Origin: a virus
Direction: 5' to 3' (one strand)
Length of the DNA: 48,978 nt
Virus record (IMG/VR): IMGVR_UViG_3300048928_000203
Span: 1 to 48,978 of that record
Below are positions 28,190-36,860 of the stretch, piece after piece. A program made the translations under genes and the position numbers. Under the pieces are notes generated by a model. The model had not been told where the DNA came from. It worked only from the letters and a program-made list of their open reading frames with translations, and made no database searches. Position 1 is the first letter of the stretch, and every line of letters starts with the position of its first letter.

Positions 28190-30043
28190 ATGCCTGCGCT
28201 GGAGCGTGTGAGCGCCTACGCGCAAGCTGTCCTTGACGGCACTGAGATTGCAGGCCCGCACGTTCGGAACGCTTGCCAGCGTCATTTCGACGATTTGGCG
28301 GCAGGACATGAGCGCGGGCTCTGGTTTGACGACGAGGAAGCGGATCGCGTGTTTCGCTTTTTTGAAGAGCGCTTGAAGCTTTCAGAAGGCCAGTTCGAAG
28401 GCAAGCCCTTTAAGCTGCACGCATCCCAAGCCTTCAAGCTCGGCTCGCTGTTCGGTTGGAAGCGTGAAGACGGTTCCCGTCGTTTTCGTCGTGCCTATAT
28501 CGAAGAGGGCAAGGGCAACGGCAAATCGCCATTCGCTGGCGGTGTCGGTCTATTTGGACTGATCGCCGACAAGGAAGCTGGCGCGCAGATTTACGCCGCC
28601 GCTGCCAAGAAAGAACAGGCCGGCATTCTATTCCAAGACGCTGTGAAAATGGCCCGAGCCGCACCTGCTTTGATGCAGCGCGTGAAGTTCAGCGGCGGTA
28701 TCGGTCGCGAATTCAATATCGCGCACCACAAATCGCAGTCTTTCTTCCGTCCGATCTCTAAGGATTCGGGAAAGTCGGGTTCTGGTCCACGTCCGCACTT
28801 CGCGCTTTGCGATGAGGTGCATGAGCATCCAGACCGATCGACGATGGAAATGCTGGAGCGTGGCTTCAAGTTTCGTCGCCAGCCGCTGCTCCTGATGATT
28901 ACAAACTCTGGCAGCGACAAGAACAGTATTTGCTGGGAAGAGCACGAGCACGCAGTTCGGGTTGCAGCGGGGACGCAGACGCCAGACGAGGTTTTTAACT
29001 ACGTCGGTGAAGTCATAGATGACACGACGTTTGCATGGGTTTGCGCGCTCGATAAGGGCGATGACCCTTTAAATGATCCGACTTGCTGGAAGAAAGCTAA
29101 TCCACTTCTCGGTGTGATTCTGACGCACGAATATCTTGCGGGAGTTGTTGCTCAGGCAAAACAAATGCCGGGCAAGCTTAACGGAATCCTGCGACTGCAC
29201 TTTTGCTGCTGGACGGATGCCGATAAGGCGTGGATGCCGCGTGAGACTGTCGAAAGCGTCATGGACGACTTCGACCCCGAAGATGATCACGCTGACAAGC
29301 CGGTTTTCATGGGTGTCGACCTTTCGGGCAGTAAGGATATGACTGTTCTTGCCTGCGTGGTTCCTACGGGTTTCATGGAGATGGAACGCGACGACGGAGC
29401 TACCGTCAGTCTGCCGACCTTTGATGCGTGGGTTGAGGCTTGGACGCCACAAGAAACTCTGCAAGCCAGAGCTCAGGCCGACAAAGCGCCATATGAGTTA
29501 TGGGTGCAGCAGGGCTGGCTTAACGCCACGCCGGGCAAACGTGTGCGATATGACTTCGTCGCGGCGCGCCTTCAGCAACTTGATCAGCAGTTTGAAATCA
29601 AAGCCATCGCATACGACCGCTACGCTTACGACAAGTTTCGCGAAGAGGTGGACGCGCTCGGCATTGAAGTCGATCACGTTGCACATCCGCAGGGTGGCAA
29701 GGTCAGGGCTAAGCCTGAACCAGCCAAGGTCGAAGCCGCAAAAGCTGCTGGCCTGCCACCTCCTCAAGGCCTGTGGATGCCGGGCTCGGTGCTGGCGCTA
29801 GAAGACTTGATCATCGACGGGCGCATTCGTTTGAGGCGAAACCCGGTGTTGATGACAGCACTCATGGGCGCCACGTTCGATCACGACCCGCAAGAAAACA
29901 GATGGTTTGTCAAAACAAAAGCATCGGTGCGCATTGATGCGGCTGTCGCACTTGCAATGGCTATTGGTGCTGCGATGGACACCCAGATTGAGCCAGAAGA
30001 AAACCTAGATGACTTCATCAATAACATGGTCGTCATCGCCTAA
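28190..30043 (+). CDS. Terminase large subunit
   Basis: A 617-residue protein from ATG 28190; a TTG at 28181, better spaced from AAGGA, is possible. The Walker A-like EEGKGNGKS (about 105-113) and Walker B LCDEVHEH (about 204-211) form the packaging ATPase. The C-terminal nuclease has FMGVDLSGSKDMT, AIAYDRYAYDKF and the final RIDAAVALAMAIG aspartate. It matches the HK97/Terminase_1 group. It pumps DNA into proheads and cuts it. Confidence 0.95.
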   Translation: MPALERVSAYAQAVLDGTEIAGPHVRNACQRHFDDLAAGHERGLWFDDEEADRVFRFFEERLKLSEGQFEGKPFKLHASQAFKLGSLFGWKREDGSRRFRRAYIEEGKGNGKSPFAGGVGLFGLIADKEAGAQIYAAAAKKEQAGILFQDAVKMARAAPALMQRVKFSGGIGREFNIAHHKSQSFFRPISKDSGKSGSGPRPHFALCDEVHEHPDRSTMEMLERGFKFRRQPLLLMITNSGSDKNSICWEEHEHAVRVAAGTQTPDEVFNYVGEVIDDTTFAWVCALDKGDDPLNDPTCWKKANPLLGVILTHEYLAGVVAQAKQMPGKLNGILRLHFCCWTDADKAWMPRETVESVMDDFDPEDDHADKPVFMGVDLSGSKDMTVLACVVPTGFMEMERDDGATVSLPTFDAWVEAWTPQETLQARAQADKAPYELWVQQGWLNATPGKRVRYDFVAARLQQLDQQFEIKAIAYDRYAYDKFREEVDALGIEVDHVAHPQGGKVRAKPEPAKVEAAKAAGLPPPQGLWMPGSVLALEDLIIDGRIRLRRNPVLMTALMGATFDHDPQENRWFVKTKASVRIDAAVALAMAIGAAMDTQIEPEENLDDFINNMVVIA

Positions 30044-30060
30044 CTCACGACGGAGCGAAT

Positions 30061-31305
30061 ATGGGCTTCATTGATAGATGGGTCGGAAAGCCCATCAAGC
30101 TCACCGACGGCGAGTTCTGGCGCGGCTTCTTCGGCCTTGGAACTACGTCAGGTGAAAAAGTCACTTATGAAAAGGCTCTTGAGCTCGATGCTGTTTGGGC
30201 GTGCGTAAATCTTGTAGCTAACTCGGTAAAGACGCTGCCATGCAACGTGTTCAAAGACGACGGCGTTACAATCGATCGTGAAAACGTTCTTTATGAGCTG
30301 CTTCACGATATGCCCAATCTTGACGACACGGCGTCCGATTTTTGGGCCATGGTTGCGATGTGCCTTTGTCTGGATGGTAACTTTTTTGCGGAAAAGAAGA
30401 TGATCGGGGGGCGCCTAAAGGCGTTAATGCCGATTCATCCTCTTGCGGTTAAGGTTTGCAGAGATGACGAAAACGATCGCTATTACGAAGTAACTGAAAC
30501 GTCGAAGGGCAAGTCAGGCAAACCTCGTCGTATCAGTGAAGACAAGATGTTTCACGTTCGCGGGATGGTAATTCCAGGCTGTGATCGCGGTCTTTCGCCT
30601 ATCGGCGTGGTCAGGAACACCGTTGGTAATGCGCTTGCGGGTGAAAAGACCGCTGGCAAGATGTTTGCCAATGGTATGCAGGTTGCGGGCGTTCTTTCAT
30701 CGGACCAGATCCTGAAAAAGGAACAGCGTCAGCAGCTTGGTGAAGTGCTTGGGCAGTTTGCAGGATCTGAGAAGGCCGGTAAGATTGCTGTTCTAGAAGC
30801 TGGGCTTAAATACCAGCAGCTGACGATCAATCCGCAAGACGCACAGATGCTTGAAACACGCCAATTCAGCGTTGAGCAGATTTGCCGTATCTTTGGCGTT
30901 CCACCTGTCATGATCGGACATGCCTCAAACGGCACAACGACATGGGGCAGCGGGATTGAGCAGCTTATTCTGCAGTTTACTAAGACCTGCCTCACTCCGT
31001 TGCTGAGAAGCATTGAATCGGCAGTCTATCGCGATTTGCTGGACGCAAAGACGCGCAAAACGACTGTCGTGAAGTTCAACATGGAAGGCTTGCTCAGAGG
31101 CGATAGCCAGGCGCGCGCTGACTTCCTGCAGAAGATGGTCAACACCGGCATTTATACGCCAGATGAGGCCCGCAGTTACGAAAACAAGGCCTCCAAACCG
31201 GGCGGCGATCAGCTCATCGTCAACGGAACAATGCAACCTTTGCACGGCATCGGCCACAACGGCGGACCATCGCTTGATGACGCGCCCGAAACGCGCGCTG
31301 CTTAA
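30061..31305 (+). CDS. Portal protein, HK97 family
   Basis: A 414-residue protein. Typical portal blocks: VWACVNLVANSVKTLPCNVF, LHDMPNLDDTASDFWAMV, GNFFAEKK, then LGEVLGQFAGSEKAGKIAVLEAGLKYQQLTINPQDAQMLETRQFS and ICRIFGVPPVMIGHASNGT. It forms the twelve-subunit ring at the DNA entry vertex. It lies between terminase and protease as in HK97. Confidence 0.95.
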   Translation: MGFIDRWVGKPIKLTDGEFWRGFFGLGTTSGEKVTYEKALELDAVWACVNLVANSVKTLPCNVFKDDGVTIDRENVLYELLHDMPNLDDTASDFWAMVAMCLCLDGNFFAEKKMIGGRLKALMPIHPLAVKVCRDDENDRYYEVTETSKGKSGKPRRISEDKMFHVRGMVIPGCDRGLSPIGVVRNTVGNALAGEKTAGKMFANGMQVAGVLSSDQILKKEQRQQLGEVLGQFAGSEKAGKIAVLEAGLKYQQLTINPQDAQMLETRQFSVEQICRIFGVPPVMIGHASNGTTTWGSGIEQLILQFTKTCLTPLLRSIESAVYRDLLDAKTRKTTVVKFNMEGLLRGDSQARADFLQKMVNTGIYTPDEARSYENKASKPGGDQLIVNGTMQPLHGIGHNGGPSLDDAPETRAA

Positions 31306-31314
31306 GGGATTTCA

Positions 31315-32430
31315 ATGAAGTATCAGAATATCCTCTCGGCATTCGCTGCCGAGCCTTGGGCAATTGCGCCTGAAAAACTCGAAGCTATGACCGCCTTCCT
31401 GCTGTTTAAGGCAGAAGGCGGCAACTTTTCGCCTGATGAGGTCGCGGCCCGCATCAGCAACAAGCGTGCGAATGAACTCGCAAAGACGGAAGGCGCAACT
31501 GCTGTCATCCCTGTTTATGGCGTACTTGCGCAGCGCATGGACCTCATGTCTGAGATCAGCGGCGGTGTTTCCTACCAGTCTCTGAAGCGAAGCATCCACG
31601 AGGCGCTCGCCAATGATGATGTGAAGGCTGTTGTTCTGGACATTGATAGTCCGGGCGGGGCTGTTCCGGGCACTGATGAGCTTGCGTCTGAAATCCGCGC
31701 CCTTCGCGGTGGTGACAAGCCAATCATTGCACAGGTCAACAGTTTGGCGGCAAGTGCAGCGTACTGGATTGCATCTGCGGCCGACGAGATTGTTGTCACG
31801 CCATCCGGCCGGGCTGGTTCTATTGGCGTTTACACATCACACGATGATGTTTCTGCGTATCTCGAGAAGAATGGCGTTAAGCGCACATACATCTCCGCGG
31901 GCAAATATAAGGTCGAAGGCAACGAAGTTGAGCCTTTGGGTGAAGATGCCCGACAGTTTATCCAGGATCGCGTTGATTATTCTTATCGCCGTTTTGTTGA
32001 GGCAGTGGCGGAAGGCCGCGGCGTCACGAAGTCCAAAGTAGAGGACGGGTTCGGCCAAGGTCGCGTGTTCTTCGCACAAGAGCTTCTGGACCGTGGAATG
32101 GCTGACCGGATCGCCACGCTAGACGAAACGCTGGCGAGATACGGTTCCGATGCGACACCTCAGCCAATTCGGCGCATCAAAGCTGCAAACACTGCGCGCG
32201 CTCAGGATGCTGACACGCTAATCGCGAAGATCCGCGCAGGTGAAGAAGTTTCAAAACGTGAATTCGAGAACGGCCTCAAGGGTCTTGTTGGCTGTTCGAA
32301 TTCAGAGGCAGAGCGGGCCGCTCGGCTCTACCTCAAGTCTGATCAGGGGGAACCTGATGTCGATGCGGATGCTGCTGTTTCGGCGGCGCTAGATCAGCTC
32401 ATCGCTGAAACAAAATCGTTCAAAATTTAA
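31315..32430 (+). CDS. S49 (SppA-like) prohead protease
   Basis: A 371-residue protein. The S49 core shows IPVYGVLAQRMDLM, VVLDIDSPGG, AQVNSLAASAAYWIASAADE with the nucleophile serine, and SAGKYKVEGNEVEPL with the catalytic lysine. This is the lambda gpC-like type of head maturation protease. The last 80 residues after RRI are charged and helical (DADTLIAKIRAGEEV) and may serve as scaffold. It would trim the capsid precursor, cutting off its N-terminal delta domain. Confidence 0.92.
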   Translation: MKYQNILSAFAAEPWAIAPEKLEAMTAFLLFKAEGGNFSPDEVAARISNKRANELAKTEGATAVIPVYGVLAQRMDLMSEISGGVSYQSLKRSIHEALANDDVKAVVLDIDSPGGAVPGTDELASEIRALRGGDKPIIAQVNSLAASAAYWIASAADEIVVTPSGRAGSIGVYTSHDDVSAYLEKNGVKRTYISAGKYKVEGNEVEPLGEDARQFIQDRVDYSYRRFVEAVAEGRGVTKSKVEDGFGQGRVFFAQELLDRGMADRIATLDETLARYGSDATPQPIRRIKAANTARAQDADTLIAKIRAGEEVSKREFENGLKGLVGCSNSEAERAARLYLKSDQGEPDVDADAAVSAALDQLIAETKSFKI

Positions 32431-32445
32431 CATCAGGAGGGCTTT

Positions 32446-33650
32446 ATGCCTGAATTGAATATTGCTGAAAAGATTGGCGAACTTGGCCAGTCGATTGCTG
32501 CCATCAAAGAACAGGTTGGCAATCTGGGTTCCGAATACACTGCAAAGCTGGAACAGGCCGGTGCGGTTTCTACGGACCTCAAGGAAAAGACCGATAAGGC
32601 GCTGTCGCAGCTTGGTGAAGCCACTACGCGTATCAGCGAACTTGAAAAGCGCGCAGCTCGAAAGAAAGAAGTCGAAACTGCTGGCTTTAAGGGCCTCGGC
32701 GACTATCTGGTCGAATCCGAAAAGTTCCTCGCCATGGACAAGGGCGGTCGCGGTTCCGTTCGCGTAAAGGCCGAACGCGCAGATATCACTTCTGCCAACA
32801 CAACTGTCGGTGCCGGTCGATCGGATACAACGTCGCTTGTGTCGGGTCATCGCGTGCCAGGCATTATTGCTCCGCCTAACCGCACCTTCACGATCCGTGA
32901 TCTGCTTGCACAGGGTGAAACCTCGAGCAACAGCATCGAATATGTGAAGGAAACTGGTTTCACGAACAACGCCGCTCCGGTTGCCGAAGCGCGACCACGC
33001 CGAAGCCGAAGTCGGACATTACGTTCGATCTTGAAACGACGCCTGTTCGCACGATCGCTCATATCTTCAAGGCTTCCCGCCAGATCATGGACGACGCGCC
33101 AGCACTGGCTTCGTACATCAATGCGCGCGGCACGTACGGGCTTAAGTTTGTTGAAGAAAACCAGCTGCTCAACGGTGACGGCACCGGCCAGAATCTGAAC
33201 GGCCTTCTGCCGCAGGCTACTGCATTTGCTCCAGCGTTTACGCCGGCATCCGCGAACGGTATCGATCGTCTGCGCCTCGCAGTACTGCAGGTCATTCTTG
33301 CCGAGTATCCAGCAACCGGTTTCGTCCTCAATCCAACTGATTGGGCCAAACTGGAACTGACGAAGGACGGCGAAGGTCGTTACATCATCGGTAACGCTCA
33401 GGGCTCGACCGCTCCGACCCTCTGGAATCTTCCAGTTGTTCAGACACAGGCCATGGCAGTCAATGAGTTCCTAACCGGTGCGTTCAATCTTGCCGCTCAG
33501 ATCTTTGACCGTCAGGACGTGGAAGTTCTGCTTTCGAGCGAGAACGAAGACGACTTCGTCAAGAACATGCTGACGATCCGCGTGGAAGAGCGCCTTGCTC
33601 TTGCCGTGTACCGTCCAGAAGCATTCGTTAAGGGCGACGTCGAGGAATAA
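32446..33650 (+). pseudogene. Major capsid protein, HK97 fold, split by a frameshift
   Basis: The start is at 32446 behind AGGAGGG. The N-terminal coiled-coil delta domain (NIAEKIGELGQSIAAIKEQ), then GLGDYLVES, RVPGIIAPPNRTFTIRDLL and VKETGFTNNAAPVAEA are normal. At about 32989-32993 the frame shifts by -1: the capsid sequence resumes in the other frame as TTPKPKSDITFDLETTP, RQIMDDAPALASYINARG, and on to YRPEAFVKGDVEE. GCGCG where GCGGCG would keep frame points to a one-base loss. There is no slippery heptamer, so this is a mutation or sequencing error. A shifted ribosome would run to a stop at 33198. Confidence 0.85.
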
Positions 33651-33658
33651 TAGCGGCT

Positions 33659-33690
33659 GGGAGGCTTCGGCCTCCCTCCCTTTTGGGAGG
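33659..33690 (+). promoter_or_regulatory. Alternative hairpins around a Shine-Dalgarno
   Basis: GGGAGGC (33659-33665), TTCG, GCCTCCC (33670-33676) forms one perfect stem. CCTCCC (33675-33680), TTTT, GGGAGG (33685-33690) forms another that hides the Shine-Dalgarno of the next gene. The middle CCTCCC can pair with either side, so the structures compete. It could act as a terminator or a translational switch. Confidence 0.5.
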
Positions 33691-33695
33691 GTTTA

Positions 33696-34028
33696 ATGGC
33701 GCTATTAGAGCTTGAAACAGTCAAACGCCACTTACGCGTCTTTCATGATGACGAAGACAGCCAGATTGAGATCTATACGGCTGCTGCGGAATCTATCGTT
33801 ACAGAGTATCTCGACCGAGAAGTAGTTGCTACCGGCGAAACGCCTGCCTTGCCTGATGGCATTGCTGTTGGTCCCGCTATTGTCGCTGCAATTTTGTTGG
33901 TTACAGCCGATCTGTACGAGAACAGAGAGCCTGACATGAGTGCGCAAGGAGAGGTTGTATTGCCTCGACACGTGCGTGCTCTATTGGCTCCTTGGCGAGT
34001 TTGGCGTTCAATCCCTGATGAGGAATAA
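33696..34028 (+). CDS. Head-tail connector, HK97 gp6-like
   Basis: A 110-residue protein beginning MALLELETVKRHLRVFHDDEDSQIE, the standard start of gp6-type adaptor proteins (LD.vK.hLRvd.d.eD..I...i.aA). Helical throughout, with LPDGIAVGPAIVAAILLVTADLYENRE and a C-terminal LLAPWRVW. It would bind under the portal ring. Confidence 0.88.
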   Translation: MALLELETVKRHLRVFHDDEDSQIEIYTAAAESIVTEYLDREVVATGETPALPDGIAVGPAIVAAILLVTADLYENREPDMSAQGEVVLPRHVRALLAPWRVWRSIPDEE

Positions 34029-34031
34029 AGA

Positions 34032-34346
34032 ATGCAACCAAAGAATTACAAAACCGACGGCGGCGATACGCTCGTCATCGGCGGCACGCTGAAGGTTGAA
34101 GCCGGTGCAACGGTTGAAGGCCTTGAAGGCGGTGGAGGCGGCTCAACTGCTTGGGCCGACATTACTGGCAAGCCGGCCACATTTGCACCGACGGTTGGTA
34201 CAACGGCATCCACTGCCGCTGCTGGCAACCACAACCACGCAGTGACAGCCGACGCTGGAAGTGGTCTTGCGGCAGCTGCCAATATTCAGGCTGCTTTCGT
34301 TGCGCTGTCGGCACGCGTTAAGGCGCTCGAAGACGCTGCTGGCTAA
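34032..34346 (+). CDS. Head fibre/decoration-like protein
   Basis: A 104-residue protein: MQPKNYKTDGGDTLVIGG, then LKVEAGATVEGLEGGGG, a KPATFAPTVGTTASTAA segment and a final helix (IQAAFVALSARVKALED). The pattern matches phage head fibre proteins (phi29 gp8.5-type, Phage_fiber_2), which decorate capsids as trimers. It overlaps the next gene by TAATG. Confidence 0.75.
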   Translation: MQPKNYKTDGGDTLVIGGTLKVEAGATVEGLEGGGGGSTAWADITGKPATFAPTVGTTASTAAAGNHNHAVTADAGSGLAAAANIQAAFVALSARVKALEDAAG

Positions 34347-34525
34347 TGCCCCACGTCCGCTTCGCAGAAGACTTCGACTGGAAGCCACTCCCGCAAGTCA
34401 CGATTGCCTATAAGGCTGGCTGGTCTGGCCTTGTGACTACACCGTGCGCAATTGCTGCAATCGAACGAAACAAGGCTGTTCGCCTGAAAACTCCGAGAAA
34501 AGGTGAGAAGGATGGCGACACGTAA
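34346..34525 (+). CDS. Small head-module protein
   Basis: A 59-residue protein coupled to the previous stop: MPHVRFAEDFDWKPLPQVT, then AYKAGWSGLVTTPCAIAAI and a basic tail. Proteins with this start (F..DFdw.p......yk.G....vt..cA..A...GKA) are common between the head and joining genes of phages, without assigned function. It overlaps the next gene by 14 bases. Confidence 0.7.
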   Translation: MPHVRFAEDFDWKPLPQVTIAYKAGWSGLVTTPCAIAAIERNKAVRLKTPRKGEKDGDT

Positions 34526-34862
34526 AGGCGCAGGCGCGCTCAACAACATCGTCGTCTTTCAGCAGCGTGAAGCGGTGAGGGACGAGGGCGGAGGCACTAG
34601 CCAGGATTGGGTCGACAAGTTCGAAACGGCCGCTCGTTTGCAGCCCCGCCTCGGTTCCGAAACGGACATCGCCGCTCGTACGCAAGGCATCCAGCCTTAT
34701 ACGCTTGTTGTTCGCAGTGAACCGCGAACACGAGGCGTTACGCCGTCATGGCGCGCGAGAAACAAGCGAACTGGCATTCTTTACGAGATCCAGTCTTGTG
34801 CGAACCCCGACGAGGTTAATCAGTACATCGAAATGCGCGCTGTCGTGCAGGGCGGTGGCTGA
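34512..34862 (+). CDS. Head-tail adaptor / closure protein
   Basis: A 116-residue protein from ATG 34512. VVFQQREAVRDEGGGTSQDWVDK, then ARLQPRLGSE, then TLVVRSEPRTRGVTPSWRAR and YEIQSCANPDE follow the pattern of SPP1 gp16-like head closure proteins (Phage_H_T_join). It would close the portal channel and join the tail. TGATG coupling to the next gene. Confidence 0.85.
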   Translation: MATRKGAGALNNIVVFQQREAVRDEGGGTSQDWVDKFETAARLQPRLGSETDIAARTQGIQPYTLVVRSEPRTRGVTPSWRARNKRTGILYEIQSCANPDEVNQYIEMRAVVQGGG

Positions 34863-35335
34863 TGGCTATCGGCGCTCGAATTCTGGGGCTTGCTAAACTC
34901 GAACAGAAATTCAAACGCTTGCCGAAAGTCGCTCGCGACATGGTTCGTGGTGCGATGGAGCAGGGCGCTGACGATATCGTCGATATGATGAAACGTCGTG
35001 TTGCTGAAGACGACGGCGCACTAAGGGAAAGTATCGGTTGGACTTGGGGTAAAGCGCCAAAGGGCAGCATGGTTATCGCAACCGTCGAAGCCAGCCTTGC
35101 AGCTGATTGGACGATCACGATCTATGCAGGCAATAAAGAGGCTTATTACGCGCGCTGGATTGAATTCGGCACGGTAGGATTTGCCAATAAAGGCATGTTC
35201 CCCGGCACGAAGAATCCCGGTCAGGGAAAGCAGCCATTCTTCTACGTGACGTGGCGGGCCAAAGACAAAGAAACAAAACGCCGTATTCGTCGAGCCATCA
35301 CCAAAGCAGCGAAAACAGTAGCCGCAGGAGGCTGA
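34862..35335 (+). CDS. HK97 gp10-like tail-joining protein
   Basis: A 157-residue protein: LEQKFKRLPKVARDMVRGAMEQGAD, ESIGWTWG, YAGNKEAYYARWIEFGTVG, then QPFFYVTWRAKDKET. The YYA.WIEFGT block is the hallmark of the HK97 gp10 family, the neck or tail-completion component. The start overlaps the previous stop. Confidence 0.9.
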   Translation: MAIGARILGLAKLEQKFKRLPKVARDMVRGAMEQGADDIVDMMKRRVAEDDGALRESIGWTWGKAPKGSMVIATVEASLAADWTITIYAGNKEAYYARWIEFGTVGFANKGMFPGTKNPGQGKQPFFYVTWRAKDKETKRRIRRAITKAAKTVAAGG

Positions 35336-35338
35336 TGG

Positions 35339-35758
35339 ATGGACCCCGTATGGGAACTTCAAACCGCGATCTATGCGCGGTTATCGCAGAATGCTGCGCT
35401 GACAACGCTAATCGGCGCTGACAAAGTCTATGACAATCCTCCCGCCGATCCTAATGGCAATATACCGGCCGCGACCTATCCATATGTTTCATTCGGCAGC
35501 GCTTCATCTTCTGATGACAGTGCCGATTGCGTTGATGCGGTTGACGTCACATTGCAGATTAATTGCTGGTCGTCGTTGCCAAGTCAGAAACAGGTTCGGC
35601 AAGTCGCGGACGCTGTCACCAAGGCACTTAGACGATGGGAGCCGCCGCTCGCGGTGAACGCTCTCGTCACCTTCGATTATTGGCGGACTGACTACATCCG
35701 CGCTCCCGGCATCAATCAGGCTTCTATCCAGTACACGGCCGTCATCGAGACGCCGTAG
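35339..35758 (+). CDS. DUF3168 tail terminator protein
   Basis: A 139-residue protein behind GCAGGAGG: LQTAIYARLSQNAALTTLIG, then ATYPYVSFGSASSSDDS, then VTLQINCWSSLPSQKQV. This is the DUF3168 pattern, related to tail terminators (lambda gpU-type function). It would cap the tail tube at the head-proximal end. A strong terminator follows. Confidence 0.88.
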   Translation: MDPVWELQTAIYARLSQNAALTTLIGADKVYDNPPADPNGNIPAATYPYVSFGSASSSDDSADCVDAVDVTLQINCWSSLPSQKQVRQVADAVTKALRRWEPPLAVNALVTFDYWRTDYIRAPGINQASIQYTAVIETP

Positions 35759-35792
35759 CCGCACAGCCGGATTTCACCATTCATTCTCTTTT

Positions 35793-35817
35793 AAGGTCGC
35801 CATAGGCGGCCTTTTTT
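35793..35817 (+). terminator. Intrinsic terminator inside the late operon
   Basis: AAGGTCGCC (35793-35801) pairs with GGCGGCCTT (35805-35813) over a 3-nt loop, followed by TTTT. It is located between the tail terminator and tail tube genes, where read-through is needed for all downstream tail genes. Confidence 0.8.
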
Positions 35818-35830
35818 GTTGGAGGCCGCA

Positions 35831-36280
35831 TTGGCTCAAGCAACGACTATCAAGGGCGGCAAATTCCGCGTCCTTATCGGCAACGATGCCGACCCAATTG
35901 TATACGAAAACCCGTGCGGCTTCACGCAGCGGTCTATTACAATCAACAAAGGCCTAGAAGAGGTCAATGTTCCTGACTGTACCGATCCTGATAAGGTCGA
36001 TTGGGTTGGGCGCGATGCAACCAGTCTTTCGATGAGTATCAGTGGGGAAGGCGTACTTGCCGCTGAAAGCGTCGATGTTTGGCTAGATGCGGTCGACAGT
36101 CTCGAATCCATTCCAGTGAAGGTAGAGTGGGAATTCCCTGCAAAAACCATTACGTGGACCGGCTTCATGCATGTTGAAAGCATTGAGGCGGGCGCAACCA
36201 ATGGCCAGCGCGCGACCCTGAATGTCAGCTTGCAGTCTGACGGTGTTATGGTTCGCACATCTACCCCGGCTACACCATAA
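35831..36280 (+). CDS. Major tail tube protein
   Basis: Start at TTG 35831 behind GGAGG. The 149-residue product: MAQATTIKGGKFRVLIGNDA, then PCGFTQRSITINKGLEEVNVPDC, VDWVGRDATSLSMSISGEGVL, and a C-terminal strand pair ending ATLNVSLQSDG. This is the GTA/siphophage tail-tube type. Hexamers of it form the tail shaft. It is coupled to the next gene (TAATG). Confidence 0.85.
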   Translation: MAQATTIKGGKFRVLIGNDADPIVYENPCGFTQRSITINKGLEEVNVPDCTDPDKVDWVGRDATSLSMSISGEGVLAAESVDVWLDAVDSLESIPVKVEWEFPAKTITWTGFMHVESIEAGATNGQRATLNVSLQSDGVMVRTSTPATP

Positions 36281-36705
36281 TGAGCCGTGACGCGTCGATC
36301 GAACTAACCTGGGCGGATGATAATTACACCTTCCGCCTTGGGTGGAGCGAACTCGAAGCACTCCAGGAGGCCTGCGATGCGGGCCCCTGGGTTATCCTCG
36401 AGCGCCTTCACAGCAAGCAATGCCGATCTGGTGAAATTGCTGATGTTATCAGGCAAGGGCTGATCGGTGGCGGTTTGAAGCCGCCTGAAGCCACAAAGCT
36501 GGTTCAGAGATACGTCAAGGAGCGCGTGTCTGATTTGGCTGAGAATCTCTTGTTTGCGATAGCGATTTTGCAAACCGCCCTTCAGGGAGCGCCTGACGAG
36601 CCAGTGGGGGAGCCGGGGGCGGCAAGTCAGGAGGGGAACAACTCGACAGTCTCCCCAATGGAAAGATCAGATTTGCCGCAATCTACGGAAACGGTGCAGT
36701 TCTAG
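36280..36705 (+). CDS. Tail assembly chaperone, upstream frame (GTA family)
   Basis: A 141-residue protein: WADDNYTFRLGWSELEALQEACDAG, RLHSKQCRSGEIADVIRQGLIGGG and LKPPEATKLVQRYV match the gene transfer agent gp10-type family of tail chaperones. It binds the tape measure during tail assembly. After residue about 105 the frame becomes low-complexity (GEPGAASQEGNNSTVS), while the -1 frame continues a second conserved domain. This points to a programmed frameshift as in lambda gpG/gpGT. Confidence 0.85.
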   Translation: MSRDASIELTWADDNYTFRLGWSELEALQEACDAGPWVILERLHSKQCRSGEIADVIRQGLIGGGLKPPEATKLVQRYVKERVSDLAENLLFAIAILQTALQGAPDEPVGEPGAASQEGNNSTVSPMERSDLPQSTETVQF

Positions 36706-36854
36706 GATTTACGCCGCAAGACGTTGGGAAGATGTCGATGTGGCAATACATGGCTGCACTTGACGGTTACATCAAAGCGAATACGCCAGACGAGCCCGGC
36801 AAGCTTTCAGAATCCGAGAAAGACGATCTTTGGGATTGGATTAAGGCTGGGTGA
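36597..36854 (+). CDS. Tail assembly chaperone, -1 frame extension
   Basis: In the -1 frame an open stretch runs from the codon after a TGA (36594-36596) to TGA at 36852. It encodes PNGKIRFAAIYGNGAVLGFT, PQDVGKMSMWQYMAALDGYI and DDLWDWIKAG, a small chaperone domain of the Phage_TAC_6 kind. The conserved part begins before its first ATG (36732) and has no start codon, so it is probably made only by -1 frameshifting. G runs at 36606-36610, 36615-36619 and GGGGAAC at 36633-36639 are candidate slip sites. Confidence 0.65.
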   Translation, partial: RASGGAGGGKSGGEQLDSLPNGKIRFAAIYGNGAVLGFTPQDVGKMSMWQYMAALDGYIKANTPDEPGKLSESEKDDLWDWIKAG

Positions 36855-36860
36855 TCCAGC

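Noticed and set aside
32980-33090. Programmed frameshift in the capsid gene
   Set aside because: No slippery heptamer is near the shift point and the 0-frame product would lack most of the fold; a one-base loss or sequencing error is simpler.
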